Origin: Chlorobiota bacterium
GTDB taxonomy: Bacteria > Bacteroidota > Ignavibacteria > Ignavibacteriales > Ignavibacteriaceae
Direction of reading: 5' to 3'
DNA length: 10,912 nucleotides
NCBI GenBank assembly: GCA_008363265.1
Contig: RHKR01000040.1
Coordinates: 1-10,912 of the forward strand
Shown here: positions 1 through 6,665 of the stretch, in pieces
How positions within the stretch are numbered: the stretch's first letter is position 1
Layout of the letters: every line of letters starts with the position of its first letter
Position numbers and translations under genes: made by a program
The notes under the pieces: model-generated
What the model was told of the DNA's origin: nothing
Seen by the model: only the letters and a program-made list of their open reading frames with translations
Database searches by the model: none

Positions 1-1284
1 ATCGATTGGCTGAAGGCCCGTGCTGAGTTCATCAAAAAGCGTGGTCTCCAAGGTGTTACCTCAGATGCTGATGCCGTTAATGGCGTTCATCCAAGGATCA
101 ACGATGCCACCATCGCGGCTCTTCAGGCAGATCTTCCAAACCTCCGTGCCGATGAAGATGCTTACTACACCAAAGTGATCGAGATCGATCTTTCAGCCAT
201 TGAGCCGTGTATATCAGGACCCAACACCGTAAAAGTTTGGAACAAGGTCTCTGATGTCAAGGAAAAGAAGATAAAAATCGACAAGGCCTACCTCGTCTCT
301 TGCGTGAACAGTCGCGTTGAGGATATCGCCGAGGCAGCCACCGTTCTCAAAGGCAAACAGATCGCCGACGGCGTAAAGTTCTATGTAGCTGCCGCTTCAA
401 GTGAAGTGCAGGCAGAGTCTGAAAAACGGGGCGACTGGCAGTCACTCCTGGATGCCGGCGCGATACCACTTCCTCCGGGATGCGGACCATGTATCGGACT
501 CGGTACCGGTCTCCTCGAAGCGGGTGAAACAGGCATTTCAGCCACCAACCGCAACTTCAAAGGAAGAATGGGCTCTCCCGATTCATTCGCGTATCTCGCT
601 TCCCCCGCGGTGGTTGCGCAGTCCGCCATCTCCGGCTTCATCGATTATTCAGGCCCTCAGCCTTCATCCCTCAGCCCTCATACTTCATACTTCATACTTC
701 ATACATCCGAGCCTAAGCCAAAGGATTCCGTCGCAGTAAAAATCATAGACGGTTTCCCGGCTGAGATAAAGGGTGAGATAATTTTCTGTCATCAGGACAA
801 TTTGAATACAGATGGTATCTATCCCGGCAAGTACACTTACCAGGATGACATCACTCCTGAAGGTCAGGCTGCTGTTGCGATGGAGAACTACGATCCCGAA
901 TTCCAGAAGATGGCTGAGAACGGCGATATTATGGTCGGCGGATTCAACTTCGGAACGGGAAGCTCCCGTGAACAGGCGGCAACCGCGCTCAAATATCGCG
1001 GCATATCGCTTCTGATCGCGGGCTCGTTCAGTGAAACCTACAAGAGGAACGCGATCAACAACGGCTTCCTGACGATCGAAGTGCCTGAGCTGGTTAACGA
1101 TCTGAAGGCAAGATTCGGTGCTGAAAAGCCGTCGGTTAAGCCGGGCCTTAAGCTTAAAGTTGATTTCGGTGCTTCAACTGCCACACTCGAAGGAAAAGTT
1201 TATTCGTTCGGTGCAGTCGGCGAAGCCGCGCAGGAGCTTATCGTTGCCGGCGGCCTTGAAAACTGGGTTAAAAACAATTTATGA
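1..1284 (+). CDS. Aconitase/homoaconitase-family hydratase, 3' part (5' end outside window)
   Basis: Aconitase-superfamily [4Fe-4S] hydratase, which moves water across a tri- or dicarboxylic acid double bond in the cytoplasm. The frame is open from base 1, and family-like sequence (VIEIDLSAIEPCISGP) reaches the GTG at 175, so that GTG is internal and the N-terminus is missing. The three cluster cysteines are visible: VSCVNSR (Cys codon 301-303) and GCGPCIG (Cys codons 481-483 and 490-492). The swivel domain follows with GTGSSREQAATAL and SFSETYKRNAINNG, which resembles fungal-type homoaconitase more than classic AcnA/AcnB. The linker between catalytic and swivel domains holds a low-complexity stretch (PQPSSLSPHTSYFILHTS) encoded by a heptamer repeat. 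Its neighbours are a PrpD-type dehydratase and citrate lyase subunits, suggesting work on citrate, methylcitrate or mesaconate/citramalate; this is inference. The family is certain; the substrate is not. Confidence 0.9.
   Translation: MDWLKARAEFIKKRGLQGVTSDADAVNGVHPRINDATIAALQADLPNLRADEDAYYTKVIEIDLSAIEPCISGPNTVKVWNKVSDVKEKKIKIDKAYLVSCVNSRVEDIAEAATVLKGKQIADGVKFYVAAASSEVQAESEKRGDWQSLLDAGAIPLPPGCGPCIGLGTGLLEAGETGISATNRNFKGRMGSPDSFAYLASPAVVAQSAISGFIDYSGPQPSSLSPHTSYFILHTSEPKPKDSVAVKIIDGFPAEIKGEIIFCHQDNLNTDGIYPGKYTYQDDITPEGQAAVAMENYDPEFQKMAENGDIMVGGFNFGTGSSREQAATALKYRGISLLIAGSFSETYKRNAINNGFLTIEVPELVNDLKARFGAEKPSVKPGLKLKVDFGASTATLEGKVYSFGAVGEAAQELIVAGGLENWVKNNL
654..702 (+). repeat. Tandem heptanucleotide repeat inside the aconitase-family gene
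   Basis: Seven consecutive 7-bp units are visible: ccctcag, ccttcat, ccctcag, ccctcat, acttcat, acttcat, acttcat. The unit is (c/a)c(c/t)tca(g/t). The run is translated in frame and encodes a Ser/Pro/His/Tyr-rich linker just before the swivel domain. The run is 49 bp, not a multiple of three, so the flanking bases must also have been gained or lost to keep the frame. It resembles in kind the short tandemly repeated heptamers known from cyanobacteria, but the unit differs. Confidence 0.85.
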
Positions 1285-1289
1285 TCATT

Positions 1290-1455
1290 AACCGCAGAGG
1301 AACGCAAAGGGCGCTAAGGAGTTTAAGCACGCAGATGCACGCTGATTAAGCTGATAAACGCGGAATTATTAGTCTCATCCGCGAAAATCTGTCTAATCCG
1401 TGTGTATCCGCGTCCTATAAAAATTTTCTTTGCGATCTCCGCGATCTCTGCGGTT
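1290..1455. repeat. Long imperfect palindrome between genes 1 and 2
   Basis: This element fills most of the 188-bp gap. The outer arms aaccgcagag (1290-1299) and ctctgcggtt (1446-1455) are perfectly complementary. The inner arms at 1329-1364 and 1378-1413 are both 36 bp and pair at 26 positions around a 13-nt loop. Phrases such as gcgaaaatctgtctaatccg and tttgcgatctccgcgatc look like a dispersed intergenic repeat of a kind I recall from many environmental genomes. The transcript could fold into a long hairpin between two cotranscribed genes, so it may affect mRNA stability or partial termination; that role is inferred. No ORF or transposase lies within it. Confidence 0.75.
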
Positions 1456-1460
1456 TCAGA

Positions 1461-1466
1461 AAAGGA
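1461..1466 (+). promoter_or_regulatory. Ribosome binding site of the MmgE/PrpD gene
   Basis: The purine run aaagga ends 6 bases before the ATG at 1473, a normal Shine-Dalgarno spacing. It lies just outside the right arm of the palindrome, so folding of the repeat need not hide it. It supports 1473 as the start. Confidence 0.6.
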
Positions 1467-1472
1467 TACAGT

Positions 1473-2840
1473 ATGGAAAAGTCAATATCAAGAATTATAT
1501 CGGAGTTCGCGGTCGGTCTGAAATATGAAGACCTGCCAAAAGAAGTAATACACGAAGTAAAACGCTATCTTTACGACTCAGTCGGTTGCGCGTACGGTGC
1601 AATGGGCACAAAGGATGTAAGGATAATGCGTGAGATCTACGAAGAAATGGGCGGCGCCCCTGAATCGACCGTGATCGGTTTCGGCTCTAAGCTCCCCGCT
1701 GTTAACACATCGCTTATTAACTCGTTGATGATCCGCGCTCTCGATTTCAACGACATCTACTGGAAAGAAGATCCTTCGCATCCGTCGGATATCATTCCCG
1801 CGGCACTTTCGGCAGCAGAGCTGGCCGGTGCTTCGATGAAGGATGTTATCGTTGCCATCGTTCTTGCATACGAGTTTGAGCAGAGGCTGTGCGAGTTCGC
1901 CGTTCCGGGTGTCCGTGAGAGAAAATGGCACCACGCAACCCTTACACAGTTCGTTTCACCGATAGTTGCCGGAAAAGTTCTTGGCTTAACTGTTGATCAG
2001 ATGGTCAATGCCATCGGTATCAACGGCTGCCACAACCACACCATCGGCTGTCCGACCGCCGGAAAACTGACCATGATGAAGAACACGGTTGACCCGATGG
2101 CTGTTCAGACGGGCGTTTTCGCCGCGCTGATGGCAAAGAAGGGTTACACCGGAACCGAAGCAGTTTTCGAAGGCAAGGAAGGCTTCATGTCATGCTTTGG
2201 CGAAGGCTGGGCGATGGAAAAACTGATCGGCGATCTCGGAAAGAATTACAAGATCCTCGAGTGCTCAATGAAGGCGTTCCCGACCGAAGCACTTACACAT
2301 ACGCACATCACAGCTGTTCTTAAAGCGATGACAAAGAATAACCTGAACTATACCGACATTGATGAAGTGGTTATCACCACAATCGCGAGAGCATGTGATA
2401 TCCTCTTCGATCCTCATAAATACCGTCCTGAATCGAGGGAAACTGCTGATCACTCACTGCCTTACTGCATCGCTGCAGCGATAGTTGACAAGAAGATCAC
2501 CACCAATTCATTCTCTGAAGAGAAAATGAAAGACCCCGCGATCTGGGAAGTAATCGACAAGATAAAAGGCGAAGCTTCGCTCGAGTTCGAAAAGATGTTC
2601 CCTGCCAAACAGCCTTCAAAAGCTGTTGTACGCACCAAAGACGGACGCGAGTTCTCCGAGTACCTCGAGTATCCGAAAGGCGACCCGAGAGAGCCGATGA
2701 CCCAGGAAGATCTCGACAACAAGTTCGAAGCCCTCAGCGGTGACAAACTTGACGCCGCGAGAAGAGCCGCCGTTAAAGATGTGATCTTCAACTGCGACGG
2801 TCTTTCAGCCGCGGAATTCATGGACAAGTTAAAAGTGTAA
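1473..2840 (+). CDS. MmgE/PrpD-family dehydratase (2-methylcitrate/citrate dehydratase-like)
   Basis: A complete 455-residue protein, the normal length for the MmgE/PrpD family. Known members include 2-methylcitrate dehydratase PrpD and Bacillus MmgE, which act on 2-methylcitrate and to some degree citrate without an Fe-S cluster. Family landmarks are ALDFND (residues 89-94), HPSDIIPAAL (103-112), KAFPTEALTHTHI (267-279) and ETADHSLPYCIAAAI (323-337). The N-terminal part is the all-helical domain and the C-terminal part the small mixed domain. There is no signal peptide or membrane segment, so it is cytoplasmic. The ATG has a good ribosome binding site. It is followed after 2 bp by the citrate lyase fusion, so the genes are almost surely cotranscribed. 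A likely step is reversible dehydration that feeds or drains the upstream hydratase. No methylcitrate synthase or methylisocitrate lyase gene is in view, so a full methylcitrate cycle is not shown. Confidence 0.9.
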   Translation: MEKSISRIISEFAVGLKYEDLPKEVIHEVKRYLYDSVGCAYGAMGTKDVRIMREIYEEMGGAPESTVIGFGSKLPAVNTSLINSLMIRALDFNDIYWKEDPSHPSDIIPAALSAAELAGASMKDVIVAIVLAYEFEQRLCEFAVPGVRERKWHHATLTQFVSPIVAGKVLGLTVDQMVNAIGINGCHNHTIGCPTAGKLTMMKNTVDPMAVQTGVFAALMAKKGYTGTEAVFEGKEGFMSCFGEGWAMEKLIGDLGKNYKILECSMKAFPTEALTHTHITAVLKAMTKNNLNYTDIDEVVITTIARACDILFDPHKYRPESRETADHSLPYCIAAAIVDKKITTNSFSEEKMKDPAIWEVIDKIKGEASLEFEKMFPAKQPSKAVVRTKDGREFSEYLEYPKGDPREPMTQEDLDNKFEALSGDKLDAARRAAVKDVIFNCDGLSAAEFMDKLKV

Positions 2841-2842
2841 CA

Positions 2843-4117
2843 ATGGAAAAGATTATTACAGGTTCTGCCGGTAAAAGAGGCACAACCGTCCGGTCAGATT
2901 GCTGGATTGAGATCAGTAGCGAGAAGCGATCCGCCTTCGGCGGAGGGAGTAGTGAGGGATCCTCGCCACTCAGCACTCACCACTCACCACTGATAAAGTC
3001 CAAGGTTGGTTCTTTATACTGCGAGGCGATCAGAAAACAGCTTGAGGAGCTGGCAGCATTCTTCAAACTTGAAGGTGTAACTGTCACCATCGAGGATGCC
3101 GGTGCGCTTCCGTTCGTGATTGCAGCAAGATTTGAGGCTGCAGTTAAAAGGATGGACCCATCCGTTTCCGCTGAGTATCTGATGCCGTTCCTTGACGGGA
3201 ATGTTCCGCCCACCGCGAAAAACCGACTACGCAGAAGCAGGCTTTACCTTCCGGGTAATGAGCCGAAGTTCTTCGTGAACGCGGGGCTCCACGGGCCCGA
3301 TGGTGTGATCCTCGATCTTGAAGACAGCGTTGCCCCCGACGAAAAGGATGCCGCACGTCACCTCGTACGCAATGCCCTCAGAAGCGTTAACTTCTACGGT
3401 GCCGAGCGGATGGTGAGGATAAATCAGCTCCCGATGGGACTCGAAGATCTCAAGTTCGTTGTGCCTCACAAGGTAAATCTGATCCTCATCCCGAAAGTTG
3501 AGGAAGCAGATCAGGTGGTGGCCGTCGAAAAGGAAGTGCTTGCTCTCAAGGCAAAACACGGAATAGAAGATGACATCTGGTTCATGCCGATAATCGAGAG
3601 TGCCAAGGGCGCTATCAATGCATTCGCTATCGCTTCGGCATCAAAGTTCGTATGCTCGCTCGCTATTGGTCTCGAGGATTACACGGCCGATATCGGTGCC
3701 GAGAGAACACTTGAAGGAACCGAGAGCTTCTGGGCCCGGATGCAGGTGGTTAATGCCGCCAAGGCAGCCGGAATCCAGGCGATCGACTCCGTCTTCTCCG
3801 ATGTCGGTGACATGGATGGACTCGTGAAATCAACCCTAGAATCGAAATCGTACGGTTTCGAGGGCAAGGGCTGCATCCACCCACGCCAGATACAGCCGAT
3901 ACACACAGCGTTCGCCCCCACTTCAGCAGAGATCGAAAAAGCGAAGAAGATCGTCATGGCGTTTGAGGATGCCAAGGCCAAAGGTCTCGCTGCGGTTTCA
4001 CTCGGAAGCAAGATGATCGATCCACCCGTGGTTAAACGCGCGGAGAGGGTGATCGAGCTTGCACTTCTTAACGGACTGATCGAAAAAGACTGGATGGTGA
4101 CCTATGGAAATGATTAA
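2843..4117 (+). CDS. Citrate lyase acyl carrier protein-beta subunit fusion (CitD-CitE)
   Basis: A 424-residue protein with two parts. Residues 1 to about 105 match CitD, the acyl carrier protein of citrate/citramalate lyases: GTTVRSDCWIEI (13-24) aligns with the CitD segment whose serine carries the phosphoribosyl-dephospho-CoA arm, making Ser18 the likely attachment residue, and CEAIRK followed by DAGALPFVIAARFEA (85-99) matches its second half. Residues about 128-424 are a CitE/HpcH-type TIM barrel with RLYLPGNEP, VILDLEDSV (155-163), VRIN (191-194), IPKVE, IIES (250-253), GLEDYTADIG (276-285) and CIHPRQI (344-350). CitE cleaves the citryl thioester to a 2-oxoacid and acetyl carrier. CitD and CitE are usually separate genes. 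Residues about 25-49 are a low-complexity insertion encoded by a repeat. The start is 2 bp after the upstream stop and has no clear ribosome binding site, so it is probably translationally coupled. It overlaps citF by 14 bp. Confidence 0.88.
   Translation: MEKIITGSAGKRGTTVRSDCWIEISSEKRSAFGGGSSEGSSPLSTHHSPLIKSKVGSLYCEAIRKQLEELAAFFKLEGVTVTIEDAGALPFVIAARFEAAVKRMDPSVSAEYLMPFLDGNVPPTAKNRLRRSRLYLPGNEPKFFVNAGLHGPDGVILDLEDSVAPDEKDAARHLVRNALRSVNFYGAERMVRINQLPMGLEDLKFVVPHKVNLILIPKVEEADQVVAVEKEVLALKAKHGIEDDIWFMPIIESAKGAINAFAIASASKFVCSLAIGLEDYTADIGAERTLEGTESFWARMQVVNAAKAAGIQAIDSVFSDVGDMDGLVKSTLESKSYGFEGKGCIHPRQIQPIHTAFAPTSAEIEKAKKIVMAFEDAKAKGLAAVSLGSKMIDPPVVKRAERVIELALLNGLIEKDWMVTYGND
2917..2991 (+). repeat. 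Hairpin plus heptamer repeat inserted in the CitD domain
   Basis: A perfect 6-bp stem with 3-nt loop (tccgcc 2930-2935, ttc, ggcgga 2939-2944) is followed by a run of heptamers: cactcag (2967-2973), cactcac (2974-2980), cactcac (2981-2987) and a partial cact to 2991. The segment is translated as a Gly/Ser/His-rich stretch (SAFGGGSSEGSSPLSTHH). Against CitD it adds about 15 residues between the prosthetic-group serine and the conserved helix. The left boundary is approximate. The unit cactcag differs by one base from ccctcag in the repeat at 654-702. Confidence 0.7.
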
Positions 4118-5660
4118 GAATGCCGCCGGAAGGCTTGTTCCGACAGAAGTTAACGGCCAGAAGCGGATCCCTTATAAAGGCGTCGGGCAGCACAAACCCG
4201 AAGGCTACAAGGCGAAACCGCCGATAAGAACATGCGCCGACTACCCTGCGGATGGCGACAAGAGACAGCCAAACCTTAGGGCCGCGCTTGAAAAAGCAGG
4301 CTTGAAGGATGGCATGACCATCTCGACGCACCACCACCTCCGCAATGGTGATGTTGTTACCAACCTCCTCTTTGACACGATCAAGGAGATGGGCGTGAAG
4401 AACATCCGCTGGTTCCCGAGTGCCTCGTTCCCGTGCCATGATCACCTTATCCCGTACCTTGAAGACGGCACGATCAGCCACATCGAAGGAAGCATGAACG
4501 GGCCACTTGGCAAGTTCACTTCGTTCGGAAAGATGAACGGCGTTGGAGTCCTCCGCTCTCACGGAGGGAGGTACCAGGCTGTTCAGGATGGTGAAGTGCA
4601 TATCGATATAGCTGTTATTGCCTCCCCGACTGCAGACCCGTTCGGAAACGCGAACGGCGTAACGGGCCGGGCCGCATGCGGTCTTCTGGGTTTTGCCCTT
4701 GCTGACTCGGAGTATGCAGACAGAACTATCGTTGTTACCGACAACCTCGTTCCGTTCCCCTGCATTCCCTGGCAGATACAGGGTAACAATGTTGACTTTG
4801 TAGTCGAGATCGAATCGCTCGGAGACGCTTCGAAAATCGTTTCAGGTACCACTGAGATCACGAAATCACCCGACAGGCTGCTGATCGCCGAATATGTCGC
4901 GAAGTTCATCGAACTTTCGGGTATCATGAAAGATGGTTTCTCATTTCAGGCCGGTGCAGGCGGTACAGCACTCGCGTTCGCCATGTTCCTGAAAGAGAGG
5001 ATGAAAGAGACGGGAATAAAAGCCCGCTTCATCCGTGGTGGAAGCACCAAGTACCTCGTTCAGATGCTGGAAGAGGGACTGACCGACTATATACTTGACG
5101 GCCAGACCTTCGACCTCGAAGGTGTTCGCTCGATGCGTGAGAACCCGGGGCATGTCAACACATCCCCCTTCACGAGCTACAACTATCACGGCAAAGGAAA
5201 CTTCTCCTCGATACTTGACGCGGTGGTGCTCGGCGCGACCGAGGTTGATGTAAACTTTAATGCGAATGTCGTGTCACATTCCGACGGGCTGTTGCTACAC
5301 GGCATCGGCGGCTGGCAGAACTGCCTCGCGGCCAAGTGCTCGATCCTCGCGATCCCGTCTTTCCGTGACCGTATCCCCGTTATCCTCGATGATGTGACAA
5401 CCATCTGCGCCCCCGGTGAGATGGTTGATGTCATAGTAACCGAGCGGGGAATTGCGATCAACCCAAGGCGTGAAGACCTGATGAAAGCAGTTGAAGGAAA
5501 GGGCCTCCCGATCAGAAAGATCGAGGAGATCCGCGATGAAGTGTATCAGATAGTCGGCGGTCCGCCACAAAAACCGGTTCTCGACCGTGACCATGTGGTC
5601 GCCATCGTTAACTGGGTTGATGGCACTGTGCTCGACTCGGTATATAAAGTTGTTCAATAA
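4104..5660 (+). CDS. citF: Citrate lyase alpha subunit (CitF; citrate:acetyl-ACP transferase)
   Basis: A complete 518-residue protein, close to the roughly 510 residues usual for CitF. CitF swaps the acetyl group on the acyl carrier protein for citrate, forming the citryl thioester that CitE cleaves. Family landmarks are ISTHHHLRNGDVV (73-85), SHGGRYQAVQDGE (152-164), TDNLVPFPCIPWQI (212-225), the glycine-rich FSFQAGAGGTALAF (279-292), and FNANVVSHSDG and IGGWQN near the C-terminus. The citramalate lyase alpha subunit is homologous, so substrate and product (acetate plus oxaloacetate or pyruvate) cannot be separated here. The ATG overlaps the end of the upstream gene by 14 bp, and ggatggtga just before it can serve as ribosome binding site. 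No citC, citG or citX homologue, needed to make, attach and acetylate the prosthetic group, lies in the window; they must be elsewhere if the enzyme is active. Cytoplasmic. Confidence 0.93.
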   Translation: MEMIKNAAGRLVPTEVNGQKRIPYKGVGQHKPEGYKAKPPIRTCADYPADGDKRQPNLRAALEKAGLKDGMTISTHHHLRNGDVVTNLLFDTIKEMGVKNIRWFPSASFPCHDHLIPYLEDGTISHIEGSMNGPLGKFTSFGKMNGVGVLRSHGGRYQAVQDGEVHIDIAVIASPTADPFGNANGVTGRAACGLLGFALADSEYADRTIVVTDNLVPFPCIPWQIQGNNVDFVVEIESLGDASKIVSGTTEITKSPDRLLIAEYVAKFIELSGIMKDGFSFQAGAGGTALAFAMFLKERMKETGIKARFIRGGSTKYLVQMLEEGLTDYILDGQTFDLEGVRSMRENPGHVNTSPFTSYNYHGKGNFSSILDAVVLGATEVDVNFNANVVSHSDGLLLHGIGGWQNCLAAKCSILAIPSFRDRIPVILDDVTTICAPGEMVDVIVTERGIAINPRREDLMKAVEGKGLPIRKIEEIRDEVYQIVGGPPQKPVLDRDHVVAIVNWVDGTVLDSVYKVVQ

Positions 5661-5691
5661 TCTTTAATCGAGTTTTGGATGTTGTTTGGTG

Positions 5692-5722
5692 ACGGACTGC
5701 CCATTTAACGGCAGTCCGTTTT
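5692..5722 (+). terminator. Rho-independent terminator of the lyase operon
   Basis: A perfect 10-bp stem, acggactgcc (5692-5701) with ggcagtccgt (5710-5719), closes an 8-nt loop and runs into tttt (5719-5722). It lies 31 bp after the citF stop codon, which marks the end of the operon. Confidence 0.88.
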
Positions 5723-5760
5723 CATTAATCCCGGTAGTTATGGCGATCATCGAAAAACTG

Positions 5761-5789
5761 TTGCATGTTTTGCCGGTTGTGCTTATGTT
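5761..5789 (+). promoter_or_regulatory. Candidate promoter of the interrupted kinase gene
   Basis: TTGCAT (5761-5766), a 17-bp spacer and TATGTT (5784-5789) fit a sigma-70-type promoter about 30 bases before the ATG at 5820. TATGTTTTG is also near the TAnnTTTG -7 element of Bacteroidota. It lies just after the operon terminator, so a promoter is needed here. The match is by eye only. Confidence 0.35.
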
Positions 5790-5819
5790 TTGGGATTGGA
5801 ATGTTGTTTAAACTAATTG

Positions 5820-6392
5820 ATGTTGAACACTATCGACTTTGACAGATCACATATCACGATACTTATCGTTGATGACACCCCTGAGAACATCTCCATTCTT
5901 GGTGAATTTCTCTCCCCTTACAAAGTTAAGGTAGCCCTTGACGGCTACAAGGCACTTCACATGCTTGAAGAGGGGCTGAGACCGACACTGATCCTGCTCG
6001 ACATCATGATGCCGGGGATAGACGGCTATGAGGTATGCAGGAGGATCAAAAACAATTCTGAAACCAAAGATATCCCCGTAATTTTCATCACCGCCCTTTC
6101 AGAGCTGGCCGACAAGGTAAAAGGTTTCCAATCCGGCGCGGTCGACTATATCACCAAACCATTTAATCTCGCTGAAGTAAATTCCCGCATCAATTCGCAC
6201 CTCGGTATAGCGATGTACCGCAGAGAACTTGAAAAGTCGAATGAACTGCTGGAGCAGAAGGTGAAAGAGAGAACTCACGAGCTCGAACTCGCCAAGGAGA
6301 AGGCCGAAGAGGCCAACCGGGTAAAGTCACACTTCCTCTCACTCTTCAGTCATGAAATGCGGACTCCGCTCGCGGGCATCATGGGATTCTAG
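5820..6392 (+). CDS. N-terminal fragment: response-regulator receiver plus coiled coil and H-box
   Basis: This is the first open piece of the interrupted kinase, 190 residues from the ATG at 5820; a TTG at 5817 directly before it is an alternative start. The receiver (about 12-128) is complete: LIVDD (15-19), [14 protein letters not shown] with phospho-acceptor Asp61, IFITA (Thr91) and ITKPF (Lys113). The heptad-like segment [20 protein letters not shown] comes next, then the H-box with His178. The stop comes 12 codons after His178, so the helical hairpin used for dimerisation is cut short and there is no ATPase domain. Alone it could act only as a phosphorylatable receiver or a titrator of partners. 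I regard it as a product of gene decay, though it would be annotated as a response regulator. Confidence 0.6.
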   Translation: MLNTIDFDRSHITILIVDDTPENISILGEFLSPYKVKVALDGYKALHMLEEGLRPTLILLDIMMPGIDGYEVCRRIKNNSETKDIPVIFITALSELADKVKGFQSGAVDYITKPFNLAEVNSRINSHLGIAMYRRELEKSNELLEQKVKERTHELELAKEKAEEANRVKSHFLSLFSHEMRTPLAGIMGF

Positions 6393-6665
6393 GAAGCACT
6401 GATCGATGGTGTTGAGGGGAATGAAAAACAGGAATATATAAGATACCTGTATGATTCGGCTCAGAGGCTGAAGGGGACGATCGAATCGATCCTCACTTTG
6501 AAGAACCTTGAGTCGGAAACAAAAAAACTTACCGCAACCTCGTTCGATGTATCCGCGAGGGTGAACTCGCTCCTTAAACCCCACATCGAAAAGGCAAATG
6601 AAAAGAAACTTTCCCTTGAGGTTTAATATTTTCTTTCCAACAGTACGGTCGAACTCGATCAGGGG

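Noticed and set aside
654..702. CRISPR-like array
   Set aside because: Units are 7 bp and contiguous with no spacers, and no cas gene is near.
175..1284. GTG at 175 as the start of the aconitase-family gene
   Set aside because: The same frame is open to base 1 and reads as family sequence upstream of 175, so the gene begins outside the window.
4068..4601. 177-residue open frame on the - strand over the start of citF
   Set aside because: It overlaps strongly supported CitE and CitF coding sequence and shows no recognisable domain.
5806..5813. Palindrome gtttaaac before the interrupted kinase
   Set aside because: An isolated 8-bp AT-rich palindrome is expected by chance and no second copy was seen nearby.
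6390..6392. TAG read as an amino acid (amber suppression or pyrrolysine)
   Set aside because: Only one TAG and one TAA interrupt a single gene, no pyrrolysine machinery is visible, and the TAA would need a separate explanation.
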